Source: Luteibacter jiangsuensis
Lineage (GTDB): Bacteria; Pseudomonadota; Gammaproteobacteria; Xanthomonadales; Rhodanobacteraceae
DNA: 64,000 nucleotides
Direction: 5' to 3'
NCBI RefSeq assembly: GCF_030812295.1
Contig: NZ_JAUSSK010000002.1
Span: forward strand, 948,501 to 1,012,500
A program made the position numbers and the translations under genes. The notes beneath the pieces are model-generated. The model was not told the origin of the DNA. It made no database searches and worked only from the letters and a program-made list of their open reading frames with translations. The stretch's first letter is position 1. Each line of letters opens with the position of its first letter. Shown in pieces: positions 63,611 to 64,000 of this stretch.

Positions 63611-63802
63611 ATGAGCCAGAGCACCGAAACCACCCTTCGCAAATGGATGTGCGTCGTTTGCGGCTTCATCTACGACGAAGCCCTGGGGCTGCCGGACGAG
63701 GGCATCGAGCCGGGCACGCGTTGGGAAGACATCCCCGACACCTGGACCTGCCCGGATTGCGGCGTGACCAAGGACGACTTCGAGATGGTCGAGCTGGACT
63801 GA
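63611..63802 (+). CDS. Rubredoxin
   Basis: This 63-aa iron-binding electron carrier has the two metal knuckles [19 protein letters not shown] and [14 protein letters not shown] (CxxC and CPxCG) plus the YDExxG motif. It is divergent from thiE across 96 bp. The start at 63611 is chosen; a GTG at 63575 would add 12 residues without family match. A hairpin (ATGGGGC/GCCCCAT, 63826-63851) lies just after the stop. Confidence 0.95.
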   Translation: MSQSTETTLRKWMCVVCGFIYDEALGLPDEGIEPGTRWEDIPDTWTCPDCGVTKDDFEMVELD

Positions 63803-63894
63803 CGTCGCCAGCACAGCATCAGGGGATGGGGCTGACATCTTTTCGCCCCATTTCGCCAGCGTCAGCGCAGAAAAACCTGCTTCCATAGTCCCAA

Positions 63895-63911
63895 GGCCAC
63901 GCAACGTGGCC
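63895..63911. promoter_or_regulatory. Leader hairpin GGCCACG-CAA-CGTGGCC
   Basis: A perfect 7-bp stem ending 20 nt before the next start codon and 6 nt before its GGAGG; may affect translation. Confidence 0.3.
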
Positions 63912-63931
63912 GACTCGTGGAGGAAGCGGTC

Positions 63932-64000
63932 ATGCAGCGATTCATTCCCTTCGACGACCAGTGGGACGAGCTTGCCGGCATCGATCCGGCGGCGCTCGTT
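63932..64000 (+). CDS. Partial hypothetical CDS, cut by window end
   Basis: Twenty-three codons are visible, starting at an ATG 7 nt after GGAGGA and beginning MQRFIPFDDQWDELAG. The start signals are good. The family cannot be named from this fragment with confidence. Confidence 0.6.
   Translation, partial: MQRFIPFDDQWDELAGIDPAALV

Overview
The window is 64 kb of high-GC gammaproteobacterial chromosome. It matches the Xanthomonadales, most likely Rhodanobacteraceae (Luteibacter/Dyella-like). This is inferred from the gene order rph-yicC-gmk-rpoZ-spoT-ridA-recG, a cydP gene ahead of cydA, a PPi-dependent phosphofructokinase, a zf-CHCC protein, and REP elements built on GTGGGAGCCG. Nearly everything is housekeeping. 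I see no phage, insertion sequence, integrase, CRISPR array, rRNA or tRNA.

Layout. 1-2576 (minus): cytochrome bd oxidase (cydP-cydA-cydB; cydB runs off the left edge). 2715-8400: a NagX-like membrane acyltransferase, then a minus-strand run of DUF1631, PilZ, a CxxC protein and pepQ. 8516-12448: hemW-rdgB-GNAT-rph facing yicC. 12456-18417: an accessory block (VOC protein and divergent MarR regulator, M14 peptidase, NTF2-like protein, penicillin acylase family, amidohydrolase) lying between yicC and gmk. 18539-23758: gmk coupled to mlaFEDCB, with mlaA convergent across a shared terminator. 23936-29049: rpoZ, spoT, ridA, recG. 29170-31893: ELM1-like protein, nitroreductase, YceI, zf-CHCC. 31955-38492: a lipopolysaccharide block (GT4, O-antigen ligase-like, GT2, VirK/YbjX, LpxL-type acyltransferase, waaA). 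38552-42399: small secreted protein, tolC and pcm with a divergent TetR regulator. 42438-44483: TPP riboswitch and thiC. 44606-54606: DUF2333, soluble pyrophosphatase, S9 peptidase, membrane pyrophosphatase, two RcnB-like proteins, cytosine deaminase and PPi-phosphofructokinase. 54786-58248: adk, mpl, a LON-domain protein and an SDR. 58458-61414: a sigma-54 enhancer-binding regulator, a candidate sigma-54-dependent small RNA, and argD. 61593-64000: hemL, thiE, rubredoxin and the first codons of one more gene.

Functional links. Envelope biogenesis dominates: Mla lipid transport, LPS core and lipid A assembly, TolC and peptidoglycan recycling by Mpl. Three PPi enzymes (Ppa, HppA, Pfp) lie within 9 kb, which suggests PPi-linked energy metabolism.

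The most novel signal is at 59817-60056. On the minus strand, an exact sigma-54 promoter (TGGCACG-N4-TTGCT) lies about 105 bp upstream of a strong intrinsic terminator that no minus-strand gene needs. A 9-bp inverted repeat sits about 116 bp upstream of the predicted start. All of this is directly downstream of the enhancer-binding-protein gene, so I predict a roughly 105-nt sigma-54-dependent small RNA controlled by that regulator. Other notable features are a MlaD with a duplicated MCE unit, tandem 20-bp-spaced operator repeats at the MarR/VOC promoter, and two copies of an extended REP-to-terminator repeat.
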